A DNA stretch of 64,000 nt from Calliopsis andreniformis (lineage: Eukaryota > Arthropoda > Insecta > Hymenoptera > Andrenidae). Each line of letters starts with the position of its first letter. Within the stretch, counting starts at the first letter, position 1. Positions 48,081-60,939 of the stretch are shown piece by piece. The translations under genes were made by a program, and so were the position numbers. The notes beneath the pieces are model-generated. The model was not told where the DNA came from. It searched no databases and was given only the letters and a program-made list of their open reading frames with translations. Location: positions 16,222,961-16,286,960 of the forward strand of contig NC_135071.1 of NCBI RefSeq assembly GCF_051401765.1, in the 5' to 3' direction.

Positions 48081-48105
48081 TTGGAAAACGAAAGTAGAAA
48101 CTCAC

Positions 48106-48236
48106 TTTGAGGGCCTCCTCGTGGGTCACCGCTCGGAAGGGTGTGCCGTTCACCTCCAAGATGGTGTCTCCTGGCCTGAGTCCAGCCCGCTCGGCCACCG
48201 AACCTTCCTCCACCCTCGAAATGTAGACACCCACCC
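48106..48236 (-). CDS. dysc: dysc/whirlin exon 3: main part of PDZ1
   Basis: This 131-base exon completes a split Gly codon (G/GG, residue 202) and encodes residues 203-245, ending in phase 0 at GTGAGT. The acceptor is GAATTGTTCTCAG. The peptide VGVYISRVEEGSVAERAGLR then PGDTILEVNGTPFRAVTHEE is the core of a PDZ domain and is whirlin-like in PDZ1. It connects exon 2 (GFGICVKGGKDA/G) to exon 4 (ALK/MLKSCRTLSM), completing the domain. Confidence 0.95.
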
Positions 48237-51200
48237 CTGAGAACAATTCACAGACTTTCCATCAGGCCGGAAGCTGCCTGGCGACTGGTCCACGACCAGT
48301 GCTTACTAACACATTCCACCCAGGGCGCGTGTTTTAAACTTCCTCGACTGGTCCCGCCCCCTTCGCCACCGCGCGCTTTTTTAATTCGTACATTGAATTG
48401 GAAACCGCTCTGGCGCAGCTGACGCTCGTGCTGGCGATTAAAAATGAGAGCCAGGATTTAATTGAACTCCTCTTCTCGCTTTTTCTCGTCATTGGGGTGT
48501 GTTATTGAGATCTGGGGGATTATTCATTGCACCAGTTTCAATCCCTTGGCTTTCAATTAGTTTTGGGTACTAATTTGGTACAGGGAGTATCAAAATGGAA
48601 GTATAAGTATACTTGCAAATATTTTTAGATGACACACTACGGTGAAATTAAAAAGAAAATGGAATTTACATCTAATTGCATGGACTCTGAAATTTCTTTA
48701 AGTGTCTGTATTTAATTTTTCATTTTGGTGCCATTAATTCTAATAAAAAGAAGAGAGACCAAGGGTCTCTTGAACATTTTCAAGCATTCTTAATTATTTG
48801 AATTATCGATTAGGGTAGAAAAAGGTGACACACCCCCAAATATTTCAATCCTACAGGAACTCGTGGTTCCAGGAGTCAAGCTCGCATCACGAGCCGCTTT
48901 CAAGGCTCCATAAATCATACTCGGGAAATTGATCTACTTAGAATGCAAGAAGGTGGCTGGGTGTGAAACGTGACGACGTAAAGGCTCCCATTTTTATCGA
49001 CGCCGCCAAGGAACTATCTGCGCTCAGTGGAGACGCCATGGGTGGAAATCGTCGTGTGTCAAAAATGAAAAACAGAAACGAGTGAAAAGAAGGATAGTAA
49101 ATGCAGATGCACAAAAGTGAAACTGTTCGAACAGAGATTACGATTCAGTGCCGGTGCGTGTTCGTGTCTCTCGCGCATGCAAAGATGCATCTTTCCTGCG
49201 GAAACTGGACGATAAAGGATACTATAAAATGGAAATTAATTGGTTCTCACGCGACCTCAGATTCAATTACGCTCAGCAATAGAATTTAGAATTTTCTAAA
49301 TGCAGTTCAACCTTTTTCAGTACCTACAACAAAAACAGCTTATGCATTCTTTGCAGCATAAAATTATTCATCAACATGCATTCTTGTGCAACGTAAAAAC
49401 TAGAAATACCTTAATTTCAATTATTGGCAATGAGAATTCTAGTGTAAATTTAGTGAAAATTCCCCAAAAATTGATTCTACGAATAACTATAAATTCCGTC
49501 CAGCAATTTCCGCAGGAAAAGTGAATGTGACGTAATGTCCATGAGCCACCGATGCCACTAATGTTTGCTGCCATGTGCGCGGCGAGAATTCATGGAACGC
49601 TCTGAAGCAGGCATCCATGTCACATTAATCGAGCGAACAACGCGCGCCCAATTAATTTTCGGCGAAAGTATTTGGTCGAAAATCGTCATGAATTCGCAAT
49701 GAACGTCAGAGTCGATGGACATCCACGAGGCCCGAATCGCGCTCGAATATATTACTGTTCCGTGTGACAAATCACCACGCAGCAAGAAAATCTTCCTTCC
49801 AGTGGCAAACACGTCCTTCGACGTTCAATCGTGGGAGGAGAGATCGTCGCGACGAACATATTAGTTTCTGCCCCGCCTGACAGCAGGGAGCAAATATCTG
49901 GATTTTCCTTCATTATGCGAAATCGTGGACTGGCTGATAATAGATCGCTGACACGAGAGATGCTTTTGCTATCTGCTTGAGGTATTCAGAAGGTTTGGAG
50001 TTGGGAAAATGTTTAACAATTTTTTTTCATCTTGGAAAGAAGAATTTTGATATTGACTCTTGACTGATATTGAGTAAACAATTTTTTTTTTTAGTAAAAA
50101 AGGATTCATGATTGAAGAGTTTATGGGAAAGTAATCTGTTTCAAGCTTCATGACTCTTTTTTTTATACTGACGTTCTATTAGTCAAGAAAAGTAATAGAA
50201 ATTATACTAAGAGTTAAATTTATCTATATTAAGGATTATTAGAAATTTATCTTGTTTAGAAAAGAAAATTTATTCCTGAGGCTATACTGAGGTCGTCGAA
50301 TTAAATTTTGCTAGTGCAAGAAGAATCCTGAATACTAAAACCACGATTAGTCTTCGTTAAAGAGTACCAATTAAACTGCGAGTGTAGTAGAATAAGTTCC
50401 ACGTTGCGTGTACTCGAATAGACTATAAGTCATATCAATTAACTTCACACCACGTTTGGTTCGCTGTTGGTGGCGAAAGAAGGTGCAGCCAACTCGTTAA
50501 CTAATTTATCTGAGACTCTAAATCAAGCACGATATCAGGTGTTCCAGAATAAAACTCAACTTCATTCCTTCCCGATTTGTCTAACTCTTATCTCAGAATC
50601 TCTACTAACTCTGTTCCCTTTGCCGCGAAAAGCCACCTTCTAATCGTCCATCTCGATGTCAGCGACATCCACCGACAAGACGTGACAAAATATCGTACAC
50701 CAGGTCAAAGTTAAAGGGACAAAACGTTAGACTTGCAAAGCACGTGACACTGTGAATACTTAATTCAGCCAGATATTTGCACCCGACACGAAACAGGGCA
50801 CAGGGTAATCACGTGGCGAGAGGGTGTAATCGATAAGCAGATTCAGGATGAGCAAAAAATTTCCTTGGACCACGGTGGACGTCCAAACGAGGTGAAACCA
50901 GGGGTTTACGTGTACTAGTGTGTAGTGTATGTGCGCGTGTTTGTGCGTGTGTGTGTGCCTCGATTCGACCCCAGAAGTTCTCTGTAATTGATGTCCTTCT
51001 ACGCCGACAGGTCGAGTCGGGAGCAAGGATTAATCCAGCTGATAAAAGAGATAAGAAGAACAATGAGCTCGTTATGCGAGGGTCGCATCGCCTCGAACTC
51101 GTGTCATCGCTACGGGTTAATAAAACTCGTTCGTTTAGCGAGCCCATTTAAGGACAGATCTTTATCCTCAGATCAGCTGTTTCATTTATTTCTATTGCAG

Positions 51201-54200
51201 CGATTACTGATAGAAGTACCATCGACTGAAATACGTTCCACTAAAAATAAAGCTTCAATAGAACTCAGTAACTGCGTTACTCTAATTTTTAAGCTTTCAA
51301 TTACCGAGCATGTAAATTAATTCAATGCCTCCAGATCTTACTGCTTGTACTAGCTATTTCAAATTTAAATATTTTCCCGCCTTATTGCTGTTTTGAAGAA
51401 ACGCCATTAATAAGTAAAACGAATTTGAAATTTCGTTAAAGGGGCATTGAATTAATTTGCATTGGTAATTTTTCGCAAGCTTGTTATGCTCCTCTTTAAT
51501 TTCGAGTAACAAAAATCGTATTGAATGCGAGAGATCAATTAAAAGATTGCTCCTTAAAAGGGCTCCGTTTTAATACTTCCAAGTTCCACGGTCTTGCTTC
51601 CTGCTCAGCGAGATGAGATGCAAATTACGTATACGTGTGCACCAAGTCACGTCTGTAGGTGTGTAAATTTTCTTCTATGAATTCATAAACTATGCGCATA
51701 TGCATCATACACTGTCATGCAACGAAACGCCGGCGTGCTAAGCCTAGAGGAATTCTTGGATGCCATAATTGCGAGATTCTGACGATAAATAGTTGGAGGA
51801 GCGGAGCACGAGAGGGAAAAATTTTTATAAACATTTTTTTGGTCTTCTCCTTTTCAGCTTTTAACTTGAAAAAAATACTGTGGAGAAAATATAGCTAATT
51901 ATGATAAAATTAGTAATAGTAGAATTTATTCTTAGATAAAGAAAAGGATTAAATTTTGATACAATTATTCCACTAGTTTCAATATTATAATTTTTGTTTT
52001 TACGATATCAAAAAGAAACTCGGTATCTAAATTTGTATCAGTAATAATTTTACACGCTAAAATGTGTTTAAACTGTCCCCCTAAAATTGGAGATACTGTA
52101 TATTCCTCGAAGTCAAATTTTCCTCCATCTCCTAAGCCTCAGAGAACCAAATACCCTCGACACACAGGGTCGAAACTGAAGTTCGACGTTTCGAGGCTAA
52201 TCTATCTTTATAGTTTGCCATTCTTCTTGCGAAAGAACTCGATAATACCGAGAAGAGCAAGAAAGAGTGAAGCAGGTTGCAAAGAAATCGTCGACTCGAT
52301 TCAAAGAGATCAAATCGAACCTGCGCGTTCTGATCTCCGAAGAATGGGTCACGCGAGGTCACCTCGACCACCTGTTCCCCCGTTCAGCGTCCAGGGAATC
52401 TGCTCCTAAACGCCTTTGAACATCGCTCGGGAAAAATTCCAATAACCGCACGCGAATCGTGCTCGAGACTCTGGAAAATATTTGAAAGCTGTGGGAAATC
52501 TGGCCTGGTGGAGATTGGGGTTAAAGTGACCATCGGTGATTTAGTTTTAATTAGAAGGTGAAACAAGTCTCCATCGGCGTGTGAAAAATTGCGGTGGAAT
52601 TGTAGTTGTATAGAACTCTCAACTGGTATGCTGTCAGAATAATAATTTCTTAATTATTTCCTGAGAATTTTCTCTAGAATTTTTAATTCTTTAATTTTTG
52701 TTAGTTACCCATACATATATTCTCTTTGTCAAACATTAACAATTGAATCAGCATCTGACCTCGCCATACCAGCCAAGAAAAGAACTCATTTCCACGTGTT
52801 AATGTACCGAAAATGGAGGAAAATTTGAGTACCTCGCTACCAACCCTCAAAATCTATAGCTTCCAATTACTCGCCCCTAATTAACCCTAGAAAGTAGACC
52901 AAAATAATGTCAGTTAAAAACCAGGAATTGAAGTTACTAAAAAATGCTAATTTTTCTTGGATGTCTCAATAAAGCCAGGGAAAATTTTCAAGTATCTTTT
53001 CCTGAAGGAAACACTCGCTCCTCCAGTTTTATCATTCACTTCCTTTCCCCCGTGCTCCTCGTCGCCCTCTAGTCCCAAGCCCGGCCGATCTGCGCATAAC
53101 ACTTTCATGCGACATCGATCGTATTCAGTGTGTATGTATCTGTGTGTCTGTACGTATGTGTACATGAATATTCGAAAACCACGGGGGGAGACTGGGATGG
53201 CCACGAATTTCGAACGATATGGGAGGCTATGGTCACGATGGACCTGGTGGCCCACTCTGGGTCACCGAGACGACCTTCCAGAATTTGTAAGATACCATGG
53301 ACCTTGGTACTTCTAAATATTACCAAGCTTTTTACCACTTTTTTGGTTAAATAAAGAGAAAAAGTAGACAAATGGAATACAAAAATTTGACTTTTAGATT
53401 CTGGATTTTTCAAACGCCCCACTCTTTTTTGTATAGGTAAAATGTTTTTCCAAAAAATTCAGGTAACTAGAGAGGCGATAAAAGTGAAAAAAGTCTAGGT
53501 TTGTTTTTCATGTTCCAATGGCGCAATATTTCTGGAAATTTGAAACTGGAGAATATGGGAAATATTTGTGTTTGTTGCTCCGTGTTTATAGAGGATTTTA
53601 AGAAGCTAAAGTTTCTTCAGAGGGACCAGATCTGGTCTCATAATTCATCCTTTTATGCTCGAAGGAAGTAAACGAAAATGAGGTTCCCTTTCGTTCAAAC
53701 TTTTGGCTCGATTCACCAATCTTCCCAGTGGTCTCCTTTATGTATGCTAATTTTTTCTCTCGCTCCCCCCTCTCTCTTACATTCTCTCTGCCTTTCTGTT
53801 CGTTACTGTCGATGAGTTACCTGACTGCGCTTCTGGTACAGCGAAACAGAAAACAAGAAAGACACACCGCCAGTTGGCTTATTCCGACTTCGGCCTGTTC
53901 GAAACGACGCCAAGGTGTCGGGGAAGGGTTTCCTCGAAAATAAGAGATCGATCATTCGAGCGTGACGATCGCCTGTCCTACTTTCCCCGTACGCTCAAAC
54001 GTTTATTCTTCAAATGGGTTCGCGTCCCTTTATGGATCGAGTGCTTCGGGAACGCCTCGATTTTCTATATTTCCCGAGCGGCCGCCACTTTCGAGCGCCA
54101 CTCGGATCTTGTCGAATGCTAACTCGAGTTACAATACAAAGAAAGAATAAAAACACAAGGATATCAGTTCCCCAAACAAAATAGCCGAATTTTGAGAATT

Positions 54201-57200
54201 CAAGCGACAACTTAAATCCAGATAAAAAAAAATTGATCTCACTTCTCGAAATAGAAATCAGAGTTAAATTAAAAAAGAATATCAAGCTTCATGAGATAAA
54301 TCCAGATAGAAAATTCTAAACCAATTTCAATAGAATTCTAAAGTCTTCAACTAACCCCTACCCAAAACGTATCCAAATTTCCCTATCCCCAGATACCCCA
54401 AAGACATCACATAATCCTCAGTCTGAAACCCCAAAATACACAATTTTAAAATTGTTATCTGCACCTAATATTAACATCCCAATTTCTGAGATTACTTTCG
54501 AGGAAACCCTGGGCCCTAGAGACACTCGAGGGGCCTCGTTTCCTGCAGAAGGTCCCCAGGCAGAGGATCCACGCGCTAGGAGGGGTTTCGCGAGCGGCGC
54601 ATACCTCGCGCCGAAGGTTTCACGCCCGAGATCTCGACGAGGACGAAGCGTGAAGCGAGAGATCGTTACCGTGCGTCGTGCGCGTACGTCGTGATCAAGC
54701 GTGATGTTTACGAGACTCGAAACCGTGAAACCGGACCCCGACGATGCTGAGCGCATGGCGTCGGGGATATTTCGCTCCCTGGCATCCGCGGAACGTGGAT
54801 CCTGGACTGGGGACATTTCTATTTATCTTCGGCGAGCGCGAGGAACCTCTCTGGAAGACCGCGCGACGACTTCTCGATCTTCATTTCCTCGAACCAGGAT
54901 TTTTCAAATTCCTTCCTCTCCGCATGGTGATTCTACGCGAGGGATCCAACGTAATTCGTTTTTTATCTGCGACAGGTTTGTTAGTTTGTTGTACACTCAC
55001 AAGAAGATATGCGATTGGTCTGATTTTCTGCTTCTCTATCTTAGGGTTTTACAGGAACACTGTGTGAGACGAGAATTTATTCAGTGGTGAGTTGTCGAGA
55101 TAGCCTCAGATAGGTGTCTCAAGTTTACGTGTATAAACGGGGGGCTCTCTTGTGAAAATAATTCTGAAATGAGTTATGAAATTAGCAAAGTGGAGTTGGT
55201 AGATCCCAGAAAGTGATTATTTAATATGAAGAAAATTCTAAATATCTTTTTCTAGCAATTCATTGAAACTTGTTAATAGGAAATGTAGAGATTCAAATAT
55301 CTAGATATCTGAAAAGTTGTAGGAGCGAAAAGTGGGTTATTTCACAGCGAATTTCTCAAATCAAATGCTCGTCAATCTCCTCACCCCACGAGCCACAATA
55401 CAATCCTACGCAAAAACCCTTCGAATCAGGAGTACCGCTACCAGCCACCAATGAAAGACACGGGAGCCCCCTCCCCTGCCCCCTGAATTGGCGTAACCTC
55501 TCTGGAACCGCTAATTGCGCCCAATCACTGGCAAATTGTATTTGAAGGGCCACGATTAAATCTCCTGGACCAGAGGATTCTATCGCTGATTAGCAAAAAG
55601 CGCGCGGAGGATCAGGGAGCGCAGAGAGGTAGGCGTGAAGCGCTCGAACGCGTATTTACAATGGGAAGCTCATTCACTTGGGTAATTAGCGATACCAGCT
55701 AATTGACCAGCGATAGGATGGCGCACGTTTAACGACGCGATTCTAATTGCCCTCAGGACCTGTCGCATTAATTTTTATCCCGCGGCTTGTACAACGAATC
55801 GGGCTGAAACATAATTACGCCTTGTGCATCTGGCTGGTGTAATCAGTTCCAGAAATCGTATCGTTTGTTAGCGGGTAGCAGACAGCTGGCCAAGATCGCG
55901 AAGAAGCGATGCGGGTATCTCTGTTTAATGGGAGGATTTACTAAGTGCTGCTGAGTGTGGGAAAAAGGATGTAATTGGCTACTCAAGATTATGTAAACGA
56001 GGGGGGTGAGTTGGGTTCGAGAATTTTGTGTCTGGGACGTCTGTGACACTTTAATTCTTGGAATACTAAAAATATACATAGATGTGTACTTACTCGTGGG
56101 AAATAAGAATGTTTTTAGAGGCTGACGAGGTTTGAGAAGCTAGATTTGGAATATTTTTGTGAGGCTTCAACATTTTTATGGGACTTCCACTTTTTTATGA
56201 GTAGTCAAGGTACTATACTCTCCATCTTTTTGTGAGTGTACGACACAATTTCGATATTAAATATGTTCCAAAGTATTTGAAAATTATTATTGTAGAGTTC
56301 TAAGTTTGAAATTTAATATTTTAGCATTTAATAAATTGAAGAGTCTTTTAAGTTGAGTGGTTTATATAGTTTCTAAGTTTTCCAGAGAAATTCAACGCAG
56401 ACAAGACAATATCGATAAAAAGAAAGAACCCGCGGGTTTAAATGATTTTTCCTTTCATCATCGTTCTGGCCATCGACTAGCGAATTCCTTTCGCGCGGAG
56501 AAAACAATAAGAGGGGAGAAAATCGAGTCGAAACGCGATCAGAATGTTCGGTTCTTTAAATCCGGTCAAGGGGAGAACCGTAGCTGGAATGGAAGTGATG
56601 TTTAGTGATCGAAAATATGTTCTCTCCCGTCATTTCCTTGCGTTCCGGTTTCCACCCCCGCGACTTCAATCACTTTTCAATACTCGAAGAAAGACTTCCT
56701 TCAAATACGTACGATCAATGGTCATTTTAGATACCTCAAACTTCTCTACTGCATTTAAAATAAAAATAACAATATTAAAAACGTGACAGTATCAGATAAT
56801 TATATTAGTAAAGAATTAATTATCGATTCTATTTTTTCAGTTATTAAAACCTTTAAGTTAAAGTTACTAATATTGATTAAAAATTTACAGTTTTCTTATT
56901 TTTATAGTTACGAATTTTTTGTTCAATTTTGAAGAATATTAGTTTGTACGTAAGAGATAATTTCGGGGGTGGTGGTACCGGAAGTCAGGAACATACGGCA
57001 GCTGTGTTCAAACACAGGAAGCAGAGGGTGTTGGTGACGCGACGATTACCAACGATAAAGAGTGAACCTGGTAGAAATACGAGAGAGCAGATCGCAATGA
57101 CGTTGTGATGCCAAGGTATCGATTGCGATTGTTAGACTATCTAAACAAATTATCCTGTCAGTCAAGTGCTATAAAAAGACTCTAATCCCTGATGCAACTC

Positions 57201-57679
57201 CATTCATATTCTCCGACAATAAAAAAACATAAAAATCTGTACTTAATCCTCAACTAAATCACAATAACATCACTTCTGTAATTTTTTCTAACAATACTTC
57301 TACTACTAAAACAATTATCTTTTAACTCTACCAACAAATCTGAGACATCAATTCATCTTTATCCCCTTTTTCAATAAATTCAAAACCTCCACAAAAAAAA
57401 AGAAAAAGAAGAACAGAAAATCATTAAAGTCTTTCTGAATCCACCCCAAGAATTAAATTCTATATAATTCTAAAAAAAATGAGGTATCAACTTTCGAATC
57501 CCTGTTTCGTCGTTTCGACCCTCAATTAACCACCCAACAATCGCAGTCGATGACCCCCGACCTAAAACGTCGGTGAACGGCGAGAAACGGCAATGAAAGT
57601 CACAGCTGTCGGGAGATACCTCGATCTTGAGGCGCGAAGTACGGCGACGGGGGTAGCCTGAAGGTACTTCGGATCTCAC
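48237..57679 (-). other. Intron 2 of dysc (about 9.4 kb)
   Basis: No supported exon. It contains CpG-rich blocks (about 49,540-49,900, 50,900-51,120, 52,170-52,400, 53,880-54,110, 54,480-54,960, 55,500-55,900) where both strands are open by composition, a GT-rich tract (about 50,919-50,962), and long AT-rich stretches with nothing recognised. The frames at 54,418-54,816 on both strands are the longest and are not supported by splice phase. Confidence 0.65.
50919..50962 (+). repeat. Interrupted GT microsatellite
   Basis: GTGTAGTGTATGTGCGCGTGTTTGTGCGTGTGTGTGTG-type tract of about 40 bases, intronic. Confidence 0.8.
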
Positions 57680-57960
57680 CTGCGTCCTTGCCACCCTTCA
57701 CGCAGATCCCAAAGCCATGGTGAGAGTCCGGTGGATCTCTCGTCATGGTGATTGTCCTTACAGTGAGCTCCTGAAGGCTCAGCGGCTGAGAGCTGGGCGA
57801 CGTGGGAGGATTCGGCTGCGATTGCTGGGACTGCTGCTGCTGCTGCTGCTGCTGCGACGACGAGGACGACGTCGTCCTGACAGCCGCCACGCTCGCTGGC
57901 GACGACGCTGGCGTCCTTCGGTCACCCTGACGACGCTCGGATACGCCATTGCCGAAGAGT
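57680..57960 (-). CDS. dysc: dysc/whirlin exon 2: poly-Gln linker and start of PDZ1
   Basis: This 281-base exon starts with one base completing Arg 108 (AG/A), encodes residues 109-201, and ends with one base of a Gly codon at donor GTGAGA. The acceptor is CTTTCTCGCAG. It begins LFGNGVSERRQGDRRTPASS, then a Ser run and a run of eight Gln (residues 144-151) in a low-complexity S/Q/P tract. PDZ1 starts near residue 173 (LTVRTITMTRDPPDSHHGFG), with binding loop GFGI at 190-193, followed by CVKGGKDA. The CAG tract may vary in length between individuals. Reading on past the donor gives unrelated sequence. Confidence 0.93.
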
Positions 57961-58486
57961 CTGCGAGAAAGTATTTTTTTTTCTTTCTTTAAAACGATTC
58001 CTTTGGAAAAATTAGAGGAAATTTGAATTCAGTGTGTGGTCTGAGTTTTCTTTCCAGATACATTAAGATAAGTATCCTAATACTTGGAGGGTTAAGAAGT
58101 CAAATATCACAGTAAGACAGCCTGAAAATACGTGTCACGAAATGCAACAAGTAAAATTCTGTAATACAGTTTTGCCTAGAAATCTCATCTCAGAGGATTG
58201 TACAAGGTCTGCAAATACTAATGAAAATAATATTCAATATCAGTTAACATAAATAAGAGAGTGTAGATATTTTATACATTTCCATTTCCAAAACTTCTAT
58301 CATACTGTTAGTTACTGTGTAAACACATTATACTGTTAGTTACTGTCAGTTAAATAACATTACTTATACTGTATTTAGAATGAAAGTGACCCTGCATTCC
58401 TCGCACGAGGGTTAAATATCGCCCAGAAATGGGTCCGCAATAAAGACAGTCTAAATGCTACATAATGTCAGGGAGCAGGGACATAC
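57961..58486 (-). other. Intron 1 of the model (526 bases)
   Basis: A canonical GTATGT donor and CTCGCAG acceptor bound it. The only structure I see is a short direct repeat of TTATACTGTTAGTTACTGT near 58,320-58,350. Confidence 0.75.
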
Positions 58487-58834
58487 CTAAGCACCTGTTC
58501 CGGCGAAATGGCACCGCTGCCTCCAGTGGTGTGCCCTCTGTGCCTATATGGGGTGGTGTGCGACGAATGATGATGAGGGGCGCTCGGCGGTCTCTCGACG
58601 ATCGTGTAACTCGTGCCTGGAGGGCTGTAATATCCCCTGTGCTGACCACCATGATGCCTGCTGGTGGGTTCTAAATCCTCGGCTTCGTAGCAACCGCCCC
58701 CGCCGCTCCTCAGGAAGTGGGGGCCGCTGCGCAGGAAGTGCGACCCTGTACCACCGCCCCACTGCAACTCCTGCAATTCCGAGCCGTAATCCTCCGTGCT
58801 GCTGGCCATGCCTCTGGGATCCGTTTTGTCAGAC
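58487..58834 (-). CDS. dysc: dysc/whirlin exon 1 of the model: N-terminus
   Basis: The exon begins at acceptor GATTCGTTTCACAG and ends at donor GTATGT. The likely start is ATG at 58,809 (MASSTEDYGSELQELQW), giving 107 codons plus two bases to the donor. The peptide has a doubled HFLRSG motif (SHFLRSGPHFLRSGGGG), a Tyr/Gly-rich part and a His-rich part (APHHHSSHTTPYRHRGH), ending AISPEQVLR. The frame is also open for eight codons (SDKTDPRG) back to the acceptor, so translation may start in an upstream exon. There is no recognisable domain; vertebrate whirlin has a helical domain before PDZ1, and it is not here. The splice to exon 2 keeps phase (AG/A). Confidence 0.85.
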
Positions 58835-60107
58835 CTGTGAAACGAATCAGGGGTGGTTAGAAACATGACATCACGGGGGATTTCCAGCCAGATGGGATGT
58901 GGCTTCTTTGGGATATCCTCTGGAAATATTTGACAATATTGTTCTTTGCTTATGGGGGACTGAGACTGGGGACGGGGTAATGGAGATGGAGGAATTTCAT
59001 TTGAGAAGTGAAAAGAAGAGTATTGGGAGTGTTGGATTGGGAAAGATAGATGTTTTTAGAGTTCATTGGATTTCAGTATGTCGAATGTTTCTGTGATTGT
59101 GGGGATATTCTGTGGGGTAAAGGTATGTATAATATGTAAATATATTATAATGTATAATATATCTTTTGGGAACACAAGGCAATCCATATAATTGAATTTC
59201 TCGATTCTGTTCTGTTTTAGTATATCAGTTCCTCGTCAAAGGAAGCAATTTTCGAAGCTGTGAGAATGAATACAATTAGCAGGTAACGCGCTAGGGGAGG
59301 ATTGCTAATAATCGAAGCAACTTGGCAGGGGTTGAAGGGAGGCACGACCTGAATTTCAGCGACAGCGACGTCGAACCAGAACCTCATAAATTAGCTGAGA
59401 CTCTTAGGAGACCATGGAGGTGTTTTAACGTCGCATGTATATGATATTCACTCTCTACGACATTAAAAGGTCGAACCAACCTAACCTCATCTGAAGTGAA
59501 CATCTTTGAACCTGGCACCTACCCATTAACGTGTTTCCTTCCAGCGATTACACTTCAAGCAAATTCAAAATCAATTACACGTCTATTGCATCTAAAACTT
59601 AGACACTAAATTTAACTCTGCTTCTATTTTCCCTTAAGATGAACATTACCAAATTTTCAAGCCAAAATCAGTTCTCTACTAGAAAATAATATTACCAAAA
59701 AAATTAATTTCAAGCCTTTCAAGGATTATTAAAGTTGAAATTATTCTACTTTTAAAATCCTCCATCCACTAAAATCGAACCAAAATAAAACAGGAGAATA
59801 ATAAAAATCGCTGAATAACTGATCAGAATAAAGCTTCAAATGTTCTCGTTTATCTTGATATCAAAGTGAACCGAGCTGATAGCATTCGAAAACTGATTGC
59901 AAACGATCGAAACCTTTCTCGTCGTAGCCAGGTCGTTGATCGACCGATCACGACGTTATCGATCCACGTTAACGCGCGCGAACGACGAAATAATGAAATT
60001 CATCGGGGGTGAAATTTCCTTATCGCGCGCGTTCGCTTGTCCCTGATAATATCTTCACGTGATACCTGGGGTACGGGGTGATTTTCCGTGGCGTGGGCGA
60101 TGTCATA

Positions 60108-60190
60108 ATCCCGCTAGGAAACCGGCCATTATCGCCGGAAGAAATTTGAAAGTTCCCCTGTTCGTGGCACTAAGCCTCATGCAAACACGC
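60108..60190 (+). repeat. Copy 1 of a CpG-rich dispersed pair
   Basis: It contains TAGGAAACC, ATTATCGCCGGAAGAAATTT, then TTCGTGGCA and ATGCAAAC. The same words in the same order occur at 63,257-63,340 (TAGGAAGCC, GTTACCGCCGGAAGAAATTT, TTCGCGGCA, ATGCAAAC). Confidence 0.65.
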
Positions 60191-60365
60191 CCACGCTTCC
60201 CTTCGTCGATTTACTCGCTCCTCCCCACGAGGGTGAATTCCTTCCTTGGGACTGATACACACGGGGTGCCTCAGAAATACATGTCAATACTTCAGGAGCT
60301 GAATCTGCACACTAAAGTGTGTAGGCAAAAAATGTCATATTAATATATGTTCTATCCCACGTAGC

Positions 60366-60440
60366 ACAGAGACGTCTTAGAAACGTCTTAAAGATATCGA
60401 ATAAAATTCTAAAAATGTCCAAGACGTCTCTGAGACGTCT
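60366..60440. repeat. Cluster of AGACGTCT palindromes
   Basis: AGAGACGTCTTAGAAACGTC and AAGACGTCTCTGAGACGTCT lie about 50 bases apart and are inverted relative to each other, with ACGTCT-related words repeated at least four times. This may be a MITE remnant or a clustered binding-site array. Confidence 0.6.
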
Positions 60441-60939
60441 AACATTAGGAATCAGTATGTCTGTAGGACGTTTTAAAAGACACTCATGCACTCTTGAAAC
60501 ACTCTGTACACCTAGGTGATGTTAGAGATGAGAGTTCCCAAGAACTTTTTTCGTATAGAAGGTGTGGTTATTTTAACGAGTCTCAGTTTTGTTGGAAATT
60601 GGGGCAAGTGCTTTATAAATACAGTGGAAGCTCGATTAATTATTCAGGAATTCAGTGATTCAATGTATAGTATTACTTCGTTATTAGATCGTTGCTAACT
60701 TGAAATTGTTCAGAGTGAAAGACTTTCAATTGCTTGCAGTATTTCTTCTATACCAACCTGTTTCATATTGCAAAAAAATGTAATTAATAATGAAGAAATA
60801 TTCTTTATTTGAGAAGTTCAGACTTATTAGAAAGAACTTTTTACATTATTGAGAGGCTGCACTATTTTTATTCTACTTTTAATGAAACATGGGAGAACAT
60901 ATTGCACAGAATATCGTCCTTATTCTTCGGCTGTGCGAC

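Larger units (their letters stand above)
35233..48105 (-). other. Intron 3 of dysc (about 12.9 kb)
   Basis: No supported minus-strand exon. It holds a degenerate tandem repeat (36,117-36,500), AT blocks (38,430-38,610; 43,260-43,450; 47,530-47,610), MITEs (39,549-39,773; 47,653-47,858), a triple tandem repeat (45,481-45,820), CpG-rich DNA at 41,580-42,030 with a short plus-strand ORF, other CpG-rich blocks (about 39,000-39,350, 42,720-43,010, 45,000-45,350, 46,840-47,460), and the G-run array next to exon 3 (48,041-48,080). Confidence 0.7.

Noticed and set aside
54418..54816. 132-codon minus frame and 80- to 129-codon plus frames
   Set aside because: Both strands are open in a CpG-rich block. 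PDZ1 is already continuous across the flanking exons, so no exon is needed here.
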